Below the pieces are notes generated by a model, which made no database searches, was not told where the DNA came from, and saw nothing but the letters and a program-made list of their open reading frames with translations. DNA of 24,299 bases from a virus: the IMG/VR virus record IMGVR_UViG_3300005470_000020, positions 1 through 24,299 of that record; one strand, given 5' to 3'. Positions 6,451-14,904 of this stretch are shown here, one piece after another. Both the position numbers and the translations under genes were made by a program. Every line of letters begins with the position of its first letter. Within the stretch, counting starts at the first letter, position 1.

Positions 6451-7363
6451 AAAGAACTCTTGATGTGTCTATTGTTGTTTGATCTTGGAACATATCATTA
6501 TAAAAATAATCATAATGTCTTTCAAGATTTATTATAGTGTTTTCTGTGGTTGGGGCAACGGCAGATTCTATTCCATCCATTTTTTCTCCGCTTTGATAAT
6601 CTAATAAATTAACAATTATATTTTTTATAATCTTTTCCTTTTTAATATTTTTAAAAAACCATACTCTCATACTAAATTCTAATGTGTCTATAAAAAGAGA
6701 TTCTTTATCAAAATTTGTATTTTCTATATGTTCTCGTTTAACATTTTTTAAAACTATTGGTGTATCTAAAACAAATTCTATTCTTCCTTTATAGTCAAAT
6801 GGGTTTGTAAATTCTTCAGGTGCAAAAACATATTTTACACTTCTATATAATTCTGGTGTAAAATTTGGTAAAATTTGTTCTAATATATTATCAGAATCTA
6901 TTTGTTTTTTATTTATTATATATAGTTTAAATCTTAATATATACGGAACTCTTTCATATAATGAAAAAACATAATCCTTTGTATAGGATTCTATTGGATA
7001 ATCGTCAAATTCTGAAATTGGCGTTGAAAGATCAAGAGGAAAGTTTGTGTCGTTTATATCGTTATATCCATAAGTTTTATTCAATCTGTTTCTTTTTGTT
7101 TCAGTGTCGTAATATAAATCCCCTATCCATTCAAACCCCATTCTTGGTAACGTAGTTTTTATGACATCATTAATGTCATTAGAATCTATTCCACGTCTTA
7201 TATATCTTTGTATATGTTTATCTTTATTACTATACATAATAGGAACTTTTATAAATTGTATGACAGAATCCTTAGAATCTATACGCTCTATAAAAATATT
7301 TTCAAAACATGAACCAAATGTATTTATTGCAGTTTGAATAGATTTCCAACTAAAATATGACAT
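6440..7363 (-). CDS. gp15: Tail completion / sheath terminator protein, gp15 paralog A
   Basis: The 307-residue protein has the gp15 signature in order: FGSCFENIFIERID, IQFIKVPIMYSNKDKHIQRY, TTLPRMGFEWIGDLYYDTETKRNRLN, VPYILRFKLYIINKKQID, NILEQILPNFTPEL, and a late strand LEFSMRVWFFKN. Compared with paralog B it has extra residues in the middle (about 95-130) and a longer C-terminal tail (about 265-307). Its start is the first after the terminator and late-promoter pair at 7374-7422, so gp15A, gp15B, gp16 and the terminase N-half probably form one late operon. Confidence 0.85.
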   Translation of the reverse strand: MSYFSWKSIQTAINTFGSCFENIFIERIDSKDSVIQFIKVPIMYSNKDKHIQRYIRRGIDSNDINDVIKTTLPRMGFEWIGDLYYDTETKRNRLNKTYGYNDINDTNFPLDLSTPISEFDDYPIESYTKDYVFSLYERVPYILRFKLYIINKKQIDSDNILEQILPNFTPELYRSVKYVFAPEEFTNPFDYKGRIEFVLDTPIVLKNVKREHIENTNFDKESLFIDTLEFSMRVWFFKNIKKEKIIKNIIVNLLDYQSGEKMDGIESAVAPTTENTIINLERHYDYFYNDMFQDQTTIDTSRVLYDK

Positions 7364-7373
7364 ATACAGTTTT

Positions 7374-7387
7374 TATTTATATTTATA
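7374..7387 (-). promoter_or_regulatory. Overlapping pair of T4-type late promoter octamers before gp15A
   Basis: Two TATAAATA octamers on the minus strand (7374-7381 and 7380-7387) overlap by two bases. They lie immediately after a terminator-like hairpin and before the gp15A start at 7363. Predicted leaders are about 5 and 11 bases. Confidence 0.55.
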
Positions 7388-7391
7388 AAAT

Positions 7392-7422
7392 TAAAAAGGC
7401 GTAGAGAACATGCCCCACGCCT
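7392..7422 (-). terminator. Intrinsic terminator after gp14
   Basis: On the minus strand AGGCGTGGGG pairs with CTCTACGCCT (10 pairs, two of them G-U) around a 6-base loop, followed by a five-T run. It is GC-rich against a very AT-rich background and sits directly after gp14, so it probably ends the gp13-gp14 transcript before the next late promoter. Confidence 0.8.
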
Positions 7423-7449
7423 AAATCTTATGGTTATATTGTTTAAATG

Positions 7450-8076
7450 TTAATCAAAACCATAAGGATTAGATTCTGTGTCATCTATATATAAGTCTTC
7501 AAATGTTGAAAATGTATTATTATCTGATGGTTCTGTAAATTCTGTATTAGATACGGGGAATTTTTCAATTTCTGCATCTATTTCAGTATTAGATGTTTCT
7601 ATATCAGCACCATCATATGTGTATAATGTAGTTTTTAATTCCCATACATAATATGAACCAGCGGGATAAAACTCACTTTCATGGTCCACGTGATTTATTT
7701 CAAAGAATGATTTTGTAAGTGGGAAATAAATTAAATCCCCTTCTCTTGGCATAGTAAGAACACCAGATAATTCTGTTTCAAATCTGCTTTTAGAAACTAT
7801 AAATGTAGCTTCGTTGTCTAAAAGAATACCAATGTTACTCATAATATCTCCCATTCCTCCCCAACTTTCTACATTAGTCAAATACATTTCAATAATATGA
7901 GTATTTGCAAAGGAATATTGATTGCCCTCCCCAAAAACTTCATCAAAATTTATTATATCTCTTGGAAGATAATGCACATCGATTCCTTTAAACTTAATGG
8001 ATTCTATAACCAAATCGTTAAAAAGATTTTGTGTATTTGCAAAATTATAATTATTTACGTATGGATTTATAGCCAT
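7450..8076 (-). CDS. gp14: Neck protein gp14
   Basis: The 208-residue protein begins MAINPYVNNYNFANTQNLFN and continues LVIESIKFKGIDVHYLPRDI, FDEVFGEGNQYSF and IIEMYLTNVESWGG, the clear N-terminal pattern of T4-type gp14. gp13 and gp14 form the neck that closes the filled head and accepts the tail. The C-terminal 50 residues are acidic and low-complexity. An AAAGGAA ribosome site precedes the ATG, 12 bases after gp13. Confidence 0.9.
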   Translation of the reverse strand: MAINPYVNNYNFANTQNLFNDLVIESIKFKGIDVHYLPRDIINFDEVFGEGNQYSFANTHIIEMYLTNVESWGGMGDIMSNIGILLDNEATFIVSKSRFETELSGVLTMPREGDLIYFPLTKSFFEINHVDHESEFYPAGSYYVWELKTTLYTYDGADIETSNTEIDAEIEKFPVSNTEFTEPSDNNTFSTFEDLYIDDTESNPYGFD

Positions 8077-8088
8077 GTTTAAATTCCT

Positions 8089-8880
8089 TTATCCTATTTT
8101 CCATCTTGGTGGCATACATTCATTCTGTATGGTAATTTTTGCATCGTCTATATCTCCAACCGCTTCGTTATAAATTCCTTGACCATTTAACTGTTGTCCA
8201 CCCATCAAAGGTATGGTAGAATATTTTTTAAGAATTTCACCCCATTGTTTTTTAACCATAGCAGTTGCTAAATCTAAAAATAACCTGTTCGATAATATTT
8301 TTCCATAAACTTCTGGATCGACTATAGCAGTTGCTTCGTATGTTAAATATTGTCCAGATTCAAACAACATATCCCAATCTCCATAATAATACAAACGTCC
8401 TTTATGACGGTTAAATTTTATATTTTTCTGATTCTTAAATAAGAAACTTATATTAGCCAATTGCTCTCTCATCAACATAAATTCTGTGACACTGGAAAGA
8501 TACATACCAGTTCCACTTGCATAATCAGAAAAGTTTAATCGATTAAACATCATATAATCAATATTTTCAAATAGATTTTTAGCAATAGTTAAAGGCTGTA
8601 ACACTTTATGAATTTCTAATATAAGATTATCGTTTATTTCAATATATTTTTGATCTATTTCTTGTTCTGTCAATTCATGTGCTATATAAATAATTTCAGT
8701 GCCTTCATTATTATAATCTCTCCAATATTGTAAAGCATCTGCAATTCTTGCCAATATTTGGTCATCGGTTACATTTACTTGTATAACTGGTTCCCCTAAT
8801 TTCTCTCTAATATATGTGACAACGTCATTTGCATTATTTGGCAATGTTATCTGCGAAGATGTTCCGTATGAATATGACAT
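8089..8880 (-). CDS. gp13: Neck protein gp13
   Basis: The 263-residue protein has ANDVVTYIREKLGEPVIQVN, then DDQILARIADALQYWRDYN near the N-terminus, and later GRLYYYGDWDMLFESGQYL with a C-terminal NECMPPRWKIG. The start contains the helical head-completion arrangement of T4 gp13, which binds the portal after packaging. The first 14 codons lie inside the right-hand part of a 123-bp tandem duplication, whose second copy carries an orphan duplicate of this start at 9003. No strong ribosome site precedes the ATG. Confidence 0.88.
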   Translation of the reverse strand: MSYSYGTSSQITLPNNANDVVTYIREKLGEPVIQVNVTDDQILARIADALQYWRDYNNEGTEIIYIAHELTEQEIDQKYIEINDNLILEIHKVLQPLTIAKNLFENIDYMMFNRLNFSDYASGTGMYLSSVTEFMLMREQLANISFLFKNQKNIKFNRHKGRLYYYGDWDMLFESGQYLTYEATAIVDPEVYGKILSNRLFLDLATAMVKKQWGEILKKYSTIPLMGGQQLNGQGIYNEAVGDIDDAKITIQNECMPPRWKIG

Positions 8881-9083
8881 ATTATATTAAGTTAAGCTGT
8901 TCTTTTCCACATGTAACATGTTATGTATGGCTGAATATTTTTATTTTCACCTGAAACGCCTTGGCAATGTTATCTGCGAAGATGTTCCGTATGAATATGA
9001 CATATTATATTAAGTTAAGCTGTTCTTTTCCACATGTAACATGTTATGTATGGCTGAATATTTTTATTTTCACCTGAAACGCC
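8838..9083. repeat. Exact 123-bp tandem duplication across the collar-protein/gp13 junction
   Basis: Positions 8838-8960 and 8961-9083 appear identical base for base. Each copy holds the last 22 codons plus stop of the collar protein and the first 14 codons of gp13. Only the outer ends are used: the intact collar gene ends in the right copy and the intact gp13 starts in the left copy. The left copy therefore contains a dead collar tail (stop equivalent at 8892-8894). The right copy contains a dead gp13 start that would give an 18-residue peptide (8947-9003). Confidence 0.95.
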
Positions 9084-9878
9084 ACTATTATGGATTGTTG
9101 TTGATGTTGTTGTTGAGGCTGATATTGTTATACCAGTATAAGATTTATCAGTATCCTCGGGATAATTCTCCCAACCCTTTTTATCCCCCTCTATAGAGTG
9201 CACATCACTTGCAGAATTAAATTTTTTATAGCCATGATCATGGCCAGGGTCTGTCATAGTGATACTTGTGCTAGAGTTAGACGCGGCAACATGACCATGC
9301 TCGACAACTACCGCATCTTTAGACCCGCCAGTTTTTTCAAAAACATTAAATAATGCATCAGTAGACTTTACACCAACTGGCACTCTCCCTTGTCCCCATT
9401 CTTCCCACGTTCCAACGCCAAATGTGGTCGAAGGGTTTTGAGAATTAGTTGACATATAAATTGCCCCGACTGGATAAATCAGTCCTATCAATTCCTGATA
9501 GGATGATTTTGGGTTTGATGTGCTTTTTGATTTTAAAGTAGAAACTGTTAAGGTGTCATTAACAATAATATTTACTGCATTCGCAGTGCTATTAAATTGC
9601 GAAACTCCATCTACTTGTAAAGAGCCATTGACATCTAACGTATATAATGGGGTGTCCTCATTTATACCAACTCTTCCATTTGCAACAACTAATGTATCGG
9701 ATCTAAATTTTATATCTGTTGATAAATTGTTAGTACCTAAAAATAAATCGCTTATTGAAAGGTTGTAAGATTCTGTAGATCCTCCTACTCTATGAACTAT
9801 GTATAACAGGTCATTTCCTAACAACGATGAATACGTTAAAGGATCAAACTCACTTACTTTTTTTAAATTTTGTGCCAT
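9015..9878 (-). CDS. Tail collar / short-fibre type baseplate protein (gp10/gp12-like)
   Basis: 287 residues. The N-terminal half has the fibre-tether pattern TLVVANGRVGINEDTPLYTL-DVNGSLQVDG. The C-terminal half is a collar-type receptor-binding domain: YPVGAIYMSTNSQNPSTTFG-VGTWEEWGQGRVPVGV at about residues 136-170, then a GHDHG/EHGHV histidine pair set and a final NIQPYITCYMWKRT. This domain occurs at the end of T4 gp10/gp12-like and many siphovirus side-tail proteins. The HxH residues resemble metal-binding positions in gp12 heads. It follows the LamG protein by a one-base TAATG overlap. The last 22 codons are in the duplicated segment. Confidence 0.85.
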   Translation of the reverse strand: MAQNLKKVSEFDPLTYSSLLGNDLLYIVHRVGGSTESYNLSISDLFLGTNNLSTDIKFRSDTLVVANGRVGINEDTPLYTLDVNGSLQVDGVSQFNSTANAVNIIVNDTLTVSTLKSKSTSNPKSSYQELIGLIYPVGAIYMSTNSQNPSTTFGVGTWEEWGQGRVPVGVKSTDALFNVFEKTGGSKDAVVVEHGHVAASNSSTSITMTDPGHDHGYKKFNSASDVHSIEGDKKGWENYPEDTDKSYTGITISASTTTSTTIHNSGVSGENKNIQPYITCYMWKRTA

Positions 9879-11440
9879 TATTTTGGTTGTAATTGTAAAT
9901 TATATCCTACAGGATGACATATATTTTTCATAAATTCTTCAACATCTGACGAACCATAGTTATTTGTTTTAACTACATAACTATATATATTATCACTGTA
10001 AATATCTGTACCAATTTCTAAATCTTCGTTGTATATTAATTTAAACAATTTTTTAATTGCTTTAAATGTACCTTTAGATTTATATAATTCTTTAATATTT
10101 TTAGATAATAATGATTTTATAACTTCATCATGTTTAGGCGAAAGAAAAAGCGGAAATCCAAACATTATTTCTTTCCATAAATATTGAAAATAATCATTAC
10201 TTACAAAATTGTTATAGTCAAAAACATAATCTATATTTTGATAATTTTGTATATTATTTATAGCATTTAATGGATTTTTGGCTTCTATAAAATCAGATAT
10301 TACAATTGTATTAGTAGGTGTAGATTTTATAACAACATTTGTTTCCAATTTACCATACAAATGTTCTGCAAACACTAACAACCTATTACTCATAACACCT
10401 TCTTCTCCACCATCATATCTTATATAAGATAAAACGTTTACAGATAAAGAATAATTTTCTCTATCTTCTGTTATTAATGCACTTATATTATAAGGGACAT
10501 CAAATTCATATAATGGATTGTTGTATAAGTTTCCATTGTATGAGGTATTAATTTCATTAGTCGCAACCGTTGTATTAGAATCCTCAAATCTATAATAATT
10601 TATCAAATTTGTATTTGAAGCATAATCACCATTATTCAATGTTAAATCTATCGTAGTCCCATCATTATATATACTTATAATTTCATCATCAGAAATAAAA
10701 GAATCCCATACACTAACTTCATCTATATTACCATTAAAGAAATTTCTACTATTATATAAATCACATCCTAAGACAAATCTATTAGTAACAGTGGAAGAAA
10801 GATCTATAGATGTATTATATGAATATTGAGAAATATTATCAATTACATCATAAAAAAGTTTTTTATTTGATGAATCATATCTTATATTCAATAAATACCA
10901 TTCATCCTTTTTAATGATTATATCGGTTTTAATGGTATTACCATCTATATTAGCGGTAAGTTTATTAGAATCTTCTGATAAATTTGCTAATGATAGATAG
11001 CCAGAGTTGCTTAATGTGAGTATGTCAAAATCTGTTCTTGAAACAGATGGGTATTCATTTGCCCTAAACCATAATGATATGCTCCAGTCATCAGTAATAT
11101 CAAAGATGCTATTAGATACATCCATGTGATCATTTTCACCATCAAACCTTAATGAAAAATTATTTTCAAAAATGACTGACATATTTGTATCTTCACTGAC
11201 TATTATAAAGTCTTCAGTTTCATCTATAAGACTGTAAAAAGATGTGTCTAAAACTTCGCCGATTTTTATATCATTTTCTTCTATCGGATATTCAGACTTG
11301 AGAACCAATATCACTACACGTTTTTCCAACCAATCATAATATGTTCTCATAAACTCCACAAACCTTTCACCTTCATTTTTTACAAAAAAAGGAAACTGAT
11401 TTTCTACATGTATACTAGTTTTAGAATTTTCGTAATTCAT
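9878..11440 (-). CDS. Baseplate wedge/structural protein (gp7-position) with LamG-type lectin domain
   Basis: 520 residues in three parts. Residues 14-40 (NQFPFFVKNEGERFVEFMRT-YYDWLEK) and about 420-520 (KNIKELYKSKGTFKAIKKLF, then IYNEDLEI and ICHPVGYNLQ) match the ends of a T4-like cyanophage structural protein found after gp6, in the position of gp7. Between them (about 95-295) is a Concanavalin/LamG jelly roll: LRFDGENDHMDVSN, WSISLWFRANEY, DEWYLLNIRYDS, FFNGNIDEVSVWDSFISDDE, YYRFEDSN. LamG domains bind sugars, so the protein may combine a wedge role with surface-glycan contact. It begins two bases after gp6 ends and overlaps the collar gene by one base. Confidence 0.78.
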   Translation of the reverse strand: MNYENSKTSIHVENQFPFFVKNEGERFVEFMRTYYDWLEKRVVILVLKSEYPIEENDIKIGEVLDTSFYSLIDETEDFIIVSEDTNMSVIFENNFSLRFDGENDHMDVSNSIFDITDDWSISLWFRANEYPSVSRTDFDILTLSNSGYLSLANLSEDSNKLTANIDGNTIKTDIIIKKDEWYLLNIRYDSSNKKLFYDVIDNISQYSYNTSIDLSSTVTNRFVLGCDLYNSRNFFNGNIDEVSVWDSFISDDEIISIYNDGTTIDLTLNNGDYASNTNLINYYRFEDSNTTVATNEINTSYNGNLYNNPLYEFDVPYNISALITEDRENYSLSVNVLSYIRYDGGEEGVMSNRLLVFAEHLYGKLETNVVIKSTPTNTIVISDFIEAKNPLNAINNIQNYQNIDYVFDYNNFVSNDYFQYLWKEIMFGFPLFLSPKHDEVIKSLLSKNIKELYKSKGTFKAIKKLFKLIYNEDLEIGTDIYSDNIYSYVVKTNNYGSSDVEEFMKNICHPVGYNLQLQPK

Positions 11441-13522
11441 TTATCTTGATTGTCTTATAGCGGTTGAATCTATATTGATATTAGAATCAATTTTCAATAT
11501 TTGATTTTTTTCAGATTCTAAATCTAAATTTTCAGGGACACAATATATTTTAATTATTTTATCGTTTGATGAATCCACTTCAGCGGTTTCTGTTATTATC
11601 ACATTACTAATTTGAATAATGCCATTGTTATAATTAATCGTTCCAACATTATTAGAAACAATTGATGTTGAATTTGCTATTGAAAGATAAGTATTATTAG
11701 CCTGAAAATAACAATTATCATATGTTGTACCACTTACATTACAAGAAAACGTGCTTGATGTTATAATAGATTCACATGATGAATAATCCTTTATGGCATT
11801 TGCATATTTTAGTAATTCTGATGTTGCCACATTTAAATTTGGCTTAAAATGTTTACCCATTTGAATTGTCGTTTCGTTGCCTAATATAAATTCATTAGAT
11901 TCATCTATATTAGTAACAAACACACTATAATAAAAGGTACTTTTAAATTTATGGCAAAAATTTCTACAATAAGATTTTATATTTTCAATAGTATCTGTTT
12001 CTATCTTTTCTTTTGTGGTATTGGGGTTGATATCTGAATTGTATTTAATATTTATAGTTGGTTTTATATAAATGTAATCTGCGTCAACTATTTGAACATT
12101 GACACCTATCATTTTTTTATCTTCAATTACATTTTCTATAATATAATCCTTTTCCCACTGATCTAAAAATTCTCTTGATCTTGGTTTACAAGAAATAAAT
12201 ATCTCTCCTAATTGTTGTGGATCTTCTTCTTCCCCACCCCAACAAACGATATTATCTATATATGGATAATCATTTTTAATTATCGTTTCATAATCAACGG
12301 ATGTTATTAACCTATTTTGTGCAGAATAAAATTTTGGCGCATAGAATTTTATCGATTCTATATCTTCTATCTCAGATCCGCCTGTTGAAACAGATGTTTC
12401 TGTTTTTATAGAATTTATAACAGCATTTGCGCCATATACAACATTAGATCCTAATACACTCTCTTCATGAATAGTTTCTCCAAATTGAAATGACGCATCG
12501 GCTCCATATAGTTTTAATATATTATTTGTATTATCAAAACTATAAACATATGCTATAGAGTTGGATGTTTCGCCTCTAACCTTTTCATCATTTGTAAACG
12601 CGCCTGAATTATTTATTACATTCATAACAATGTAATTAGAATTGGTAACAGATAATACATCATACTCTCTTATAGAAGAATTTGAATAACTATAATTTCC
12701 TATATTGAATAATTTAGCCCCGTTTGCATCTTCTCCTTCTGTTACTATATATTCTATATATACTATATTGCTTATATCTAATTTAGACCCAAATTCACCA
12801 TTGCCAAATTCTATATAAAAATTTTCATCATCACCCTCATATATCCAATATACATCTGAATTTTCATCAACATTTAAAAAATTATCAGCTTTTGTAAATG
12901 TTGTATAAGAATTACTATCTTCGGTTGTATATATTTTAACAATTAAACTATTTATATCTGCGTTTTTATTTGGAATAATATATCTATCATATTCATTCTG
13001 AACTTTCCATGAATATGTATAAATTTTCCCTTGTACTATTTTAACATTTTGTTTTTTATAAATCCAATAATCGCCACCATCACTATCATATTTTAACGCA
13101 TTTGTTTCAGGTGTTATAAAATTAAAATCATCTTCTTGCACTGTTGTTGTGAATATTGCATAAGAATTTAGACTTATGAAGCTGTTAGATGATGGTGTTT
13201 CTACAGACGCTTTATTGATATGGGCTTCAATATCTATATAAGCATATGAACTTACAGAACTACTTGGAACATATCCCAATGCCTTTGCTCTACTTACAAC
13301 ATTTTCTCTTTTTGTTGCACTATCTAAAAACATCTCGTTTCCAATAGCATTAATATAAAATGCGTTATAGAAGGTATTATATGATAAAACATCTAAAAAA
13401 ATAGATAACGATGATCCATCAAAGTTATAATCTTTGAACTCGTCTTGCGATTTTAAATAATTTTTAAAGTTATCTAAAATAGAATCATAATCTGTTTCTG
13501 TTATTTGTAAGTTATTTTTCAT
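11441..13522 (-). CDS. gp6: Baseplate wedge subunit gp6
   Basis: 693 residues, close to T4 gp6 (660). The N-terminus LQITETDYDSILDNFKNYLK-SQDEFKDYNFDGSSLSIFLD and then NTFYNAFYINAIGNEMFLDS-ATKRENVVSRAKALGYVPSS is the diagnostic gp6/gpJ start. The middle has VYIEYIVTEGEDANG and YAPKFYSAQNRLITSVDYET, as expected for gp6. gp6 dimers join the wedges into the baseplate inner ring. The start shares its first base with the gp25 stop (TAATG), matching the usual gp25-gp6 pairing. Confidence 0.93.
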   Translation of the reverse strand: MKNNLQITETDYDSILDNFKNYLKSQDEFKDYNFDGSSLSIFLDVLSYNTFYNAFYINAIGNEMFLDSATKRENVVSRAKALGYVPSSSVSSYAYIDIEAHINKASVETPSSNSFISLNSYAIFTTTVQEDDFNFITPETNALKYDSDGGDYWIYKKQNVKIVQGKIYTYSWKVQNEYDRYIIPNKNADINSLIVKIYTTEDSNSYTTFTKADNFLNVDENSDVYWIYEGDDENFYIEFGNGEFGSKLDISNIVYIEYIVTEGEDANGAKLFNIGNYSYSNSSIREYDVLSVTNSNYIVMNVINNSGAFTNDEKVRGETSNSIAYVYSFDNTNNILKLYGADASFQFGETIHEESVLGSNVVYGANAVINSIKTETSVSTGGSEIEDIESIKFYAPKFYSAQNRLITSVDYETIIKNDYPYIDNIVCWGGEEEDPQQLGEIFISCKPRSREFLDQWEKDYIIENVIEDKKMIGVNVQIVDADYIYIKPTINIKYNSDINPNTTKEKIETDTIENIKSYCRNFCHKFKSTFYYSVFVTNIDESNEFILGNETTIQMGKHFKPNLNVATSELLKYANAIKDYSSCESIITSSTFSCNVSGTTYDNCYFQANNTYLSIANSTSIVSNNVGTINYNNGIIQISNVIITETAEVDSSNDKIIKIYCVPENLDLESEKNQILKIDSNINIDSTAIRQSR

Positions 13523-13926
13523 TATTTAATTCTTTCTAAAAATATATTTATTTCTTCTATCTTTTTTATATTTATAATTCTACAATATAGATTTATATCA
13601 TACCCTTCATTTTCATAATCAGGTATTACCTCTATTTTTTCAATAGATACACGTGGTTCAAAATTATTTAAAGTTTCTATTATATCTCGTTCTAAAAGTG
13701 TTGCGGTTATTTTATCAAATTGCTCAAATAATCTTCCATAAATGTTGCTACCTTTTTTAGAATTAAATAATCTATCGTTATATTTTGTTAAAATATGATT
13801 TTTAACAGCTCTTTTTATAGAATCTCCATTCCTAATAACTGTTATATCTCCTGTTTTAGGATGTGGCGTAAATGTCCAATCAAAATCACTATAAACCGTT
13901 TCTCTTTTTCTAAGTCCTACTGCCAT
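13522..13926 (-). CDS. gp25: Baseplate wedge subunit gp25
   Basis: The 134-residue protein has the gp25/gpW fold motifs: DFDWTFTPHPKTGDITVIRN, SIKRAVKNHILTKYNDRLFN and GSNIYGRLFEQFD, followed by NNFEPRVSIEKIEVIPDYEN. It has the standard length of the family. With gp53 and gp6 it forms the wedge core and helps trigger sheath polymerisation. A TATAAATA lies 11 bases before the start, so gp25, gp6 and the following genes can begin a separate late transcript. Confidence 0.93.
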   Translation of the reverse strand: MAVGLRKRETVYSDFDWTFTPHPKTGDITVIRNGDSIKRAVKNHILTKYNDRLFNSKKGSNIYGRLFEQFDKITATLLERDIIETLNNFEPRVSIEKIEVIPDYENEGYDINLYCRIINIKKIEEINIFLERIK

Positions 13927-13936
13927 ATATTTATTA

Positions 13937-13944
13937 TATTTATA
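13937..13944 (-). promoter_or_regulatory. T4-type late promoter octamer before gp25
   Basis: TATAAATA on the minus strand in the 27-base gap between the glycine-rich adhesin stop and the gp25 ATG at 13926. Predicted leader is about 5 bases. Confidence 0.5.
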
Positions 13945-13953
13945 ATTGATTGA

Positions 13954-14904
13954 TTAATTAATTTTATTACCTCTAACATCTCCTAAATTATTCCATATTA
14001 TGTAAGAATTCCCATCAACGGCGTTTCCTGCCGAACCTCCTTTACCACCATATCCAGGACCGTGCGATCCTTGTTCATCCTGTCCATCTTCTCCGTCTTC
14101 ACCAAGATCACCACCATTTCCGCCGTGTCCAGATCCTCGGGTTCCATCTCTTGCTGAAAGACCTTTAGATCCACCACTTAATAATGTTCCGTTCCCTGCC
14201 TCAGATGGTGGTGTACAACATTTATTACCTTCTACTATGTTACCTTTTAATCCAATCTCCCATCCAGCACCACCACCACCAGCGCCTGATACTGGCACAA
14301 TCGAAGGAGGGCCTATTAGAAAATTAAAAAACCAAGCCCCACCACCGGAACCACCACCGCCTCCACCACTGCCAATTATTCCATAATTTGTTATATTAAC
14401 ATTAGATCGTATATGCATTGCATCACCACCATCCTCTCCATCCTCTCCATCCTCTCCATCGCCATATACCGAATCAGCTCCTCTTCCACCTTTGCCAACT
14501 ATATATGCGCCGCTCTCTATTGTTAAATTTATTATATCATCGTTAGAAAATCCGTCTATAACCAAAGCATAATCATCCACACTATCAGATCCTAAAACAT
14601 AACCACTTTTAATTATAATGTTAATAATACTTACACCTTCTATATAACCAGAAACGGTGGTAGGATTTATTATCAAATTTGTGGTGTTGCTATTTATTTC
14701 ATATGTAGATTCAAATTGATTTTTAGCACCATAGAACATACTTAAACTTATCGTTCCCGATGTTGGTATAGAAAAATTCGCGCTAACATCAGGAACAAAC
14801 AAACCACCACGATAAAAATCGCTTAAATTATACGGCGGTGTTACCACGCCAAATTCTTGGGATATCATTGATAATGATATTAAACCACTACTTGGTGATG
14901 CCAT
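13954..14904 (-). CDS. Glycine-rich tail adhesin (gp38-like)
   Basis: 316 residues. The N-terminus has two copies of a short module, SGLISLSMISQEFGV with NLSDFYRGG and SGTISLSMFYGAKN, seen at the start of several phage tip proteins. The middle is beta-rich. The C-terminal half is dominated by glycine runs: YGIIGSGGGGGGSGGGAW, GAGGGGAG, GSGHGGNGGDLGEDGEDGQD and GPGYGGKGGSAGNAV, plus an acidic GEDGEDGEDGGD coded by three 9-bp repeats (14431-14457). Such glycine motifs form polyglycine-II sandwiches in the T-even receptor-binding adhesin gp38, so host recognition is the likely job. It overlaps the spike gene by 17 bases, which points to the spike or hub as partner. Confidence 0.72.
   Translation of the reverse strand: MASPSSGLISLSMISQEFGVVTPPYNLSDFYRGGLFVPDVSANFSIPTSGTISLSMFYGAKNQFESTYEINSNTTNLIINPTTVSGYIEGVSIINIIIKSGYVLGSDSVDDYALVIDGFSNDDIINLTIESGAYIVGKGGRGADSVYGDGEDGEDGEDGGDAMHIRSNVNITNYGIIGSGGGGGGSGGGAWFFNFLIGPPSIVPVSGAGGGGAGWEIGLKGNIVEGNKCCTPPSEAGNGTLLSGGSKGLSARDGTRGSGHGGNGGDLGEDGEDGQDEQGSHGPGYGGKGGSAGNAVDGNSYIIWNNLGDVRGNKIN

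Noticed and set aside
8947-9003. 18-aa ORF starting like gp13 in the right copy of the duplication
   Set aside because: A by-product of the tandem duplication that stops after crossing the copy junction; the true gp13 starts at 8880.
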